Shown here: in pieces, positions 5,075-5,206 of the stretch
Layout of the letters: the number at the start of each line of letters is the position of its first letter
Numbering within the stretch: position 1 is the stretch's first letter
Origin: Methanomassiliicoccaceae archaeon
GTDB lineage: Archaea > Thermoplasmatota > Thermoplasmata > Methanomassiliicoccales > Methanomethylophilaceae
Length of the DNA stretch: 5,206 nucleotides
Direction of reading: 5' to 3'
Assembly (NCBI GenBank): GCA_016282555.1
Contig: JAEEKU010000153.1
Location: forward strand, 1 to 5,206
Position numbers and translations under genes: made by a program
Notes under the pieces: model-generated
The model's input: the letters and a program-made list of their open reading frames with translations, nothing else
Told to the model about the DNA's origin: nothing
Database searches by the model: none

Positions 5075-5092
5075 TTTGCACCCGTTTGCACC
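5075..5092 (+). repeat. Tandem direct repeat TTTGCACC spaced 10 bases
   Basis: TTTGCACC occurs at 5075-5082 and again at 5085-5092, separated by CG. The 10-base period places both copies on the same face of the helix, as in many regulator binding sites. No target gene is clear. Confidence 0.4.
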
Positions 5093-5130
5093 TCGTCATA
5101 TTCGCCTCTTGACGACACGTTCCTGCCGAT

Positions 5131-5141
5131 CCCCCCCCCCC
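5131..5141 (+). repeat. Run of eleven C residues
   Basis: A C homopolymer, unlike anything else in the window, about 65 bases from the right edge. Sequence after it is about 70 percent GC by count, higher than the sequence before. It may be a true slippage-prone tract or a mark of mis-assembly. Confidence 0.8.
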
Positions 5142-5206
5142 AGCTGGAGCGACCGCCAACGTGGCCGATCTCGACGGTCACGCCGGGTTCGGTGACGCGC
5201 CAATGC

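Larger units (their letters stand above)
4826..5206. other. Intergenic region without a supported gene
   Basis: 381 bases to the right edge. Open frames on both strands are short, lack ribosome sites and do not read like proteins. It holds the promoter and leader of the gene at 4825, three perfect palindromes between 4936 and 5024, an 8-base direct repeat at 5075-5092, an 11-C run at 5131-5141, and then about 65 bases of visibly higher GC content. No tRNA or other RNA gene was recognised. Confidence 0.6.

Overview
The window looks like part of an archaeal genome, most probably a methanogen of the Methanomassiliicoccales / Methanomethylophilaceae type (Thermoplasmatota). That placement is inferred from three things: secreted proteins with Met-Asp-Lys-Lys/Arg starts followed by long Ala/Val-rich signal segments, the style of the surface-protein domains, and archaeal-type signals (GGTGAT / GGAGG ribosome binding sites, TTTATA-like boxes, hairpins followed by T runs). 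Base composition is moderately GC-rich through the genes. No rRNA, tRNA, CRISPR array or transposase was seen. Every supported gene lies on the minus strand, so the genes read from the right edge to the left edge.

Reading in transcription order: (i) 4826-5206 is non-coding, with several perfect palindromes, a direct repeat and a TATA-like box; its far end holds an 11-C run followed by a more GC-rich stretch that may be foreign or mis-assembled. (ii) 3974-4825 is a secreted protein built of three divergent InlB-type/Flg_new-like repeats, closed by a hairpin terminator. (iii) 3538-3873 and 3155-3532 are two adjacent SMR-family (EmrE/Gdx type) transporter subunits. They have diverged in complementary ways: one keeps the essential Glu, the other has Gln there. 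A second hairpin terminator follows. (iv) 2868 down to the left edge is a tightly coupled three-gene unit joined by two 4-base ATGA overlaps: a membrane-anchored or secreted protein with two probable DUF4430-like domains; a BtuF-like ABC substrate-binding protein with an extra N-terminal DUF4430-like domain; and the start of a secreted protein with the same kind of domain followed by what looks like the opening of a PQQ-type beta-propeller. The last gene runs off the window.

The most interesting part is unit (iv). DUF4430 is related to the C-terminal beta domain of the transcobalamin/intrinsic factor family, and BtuF-like proteins deliver cobalamin to ABC importers. Three consecutive extracellular proteins sharing such a domain suggest a surface system for capturing and importing a ligand, possibly a corrinoid. 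No permease or ATPase is inside the window; they would have to lie beyond the left edge or elsewhere. The second point of interest is the asymmetric SMR pair. All family calls were made by reading the sequence, without a database search.
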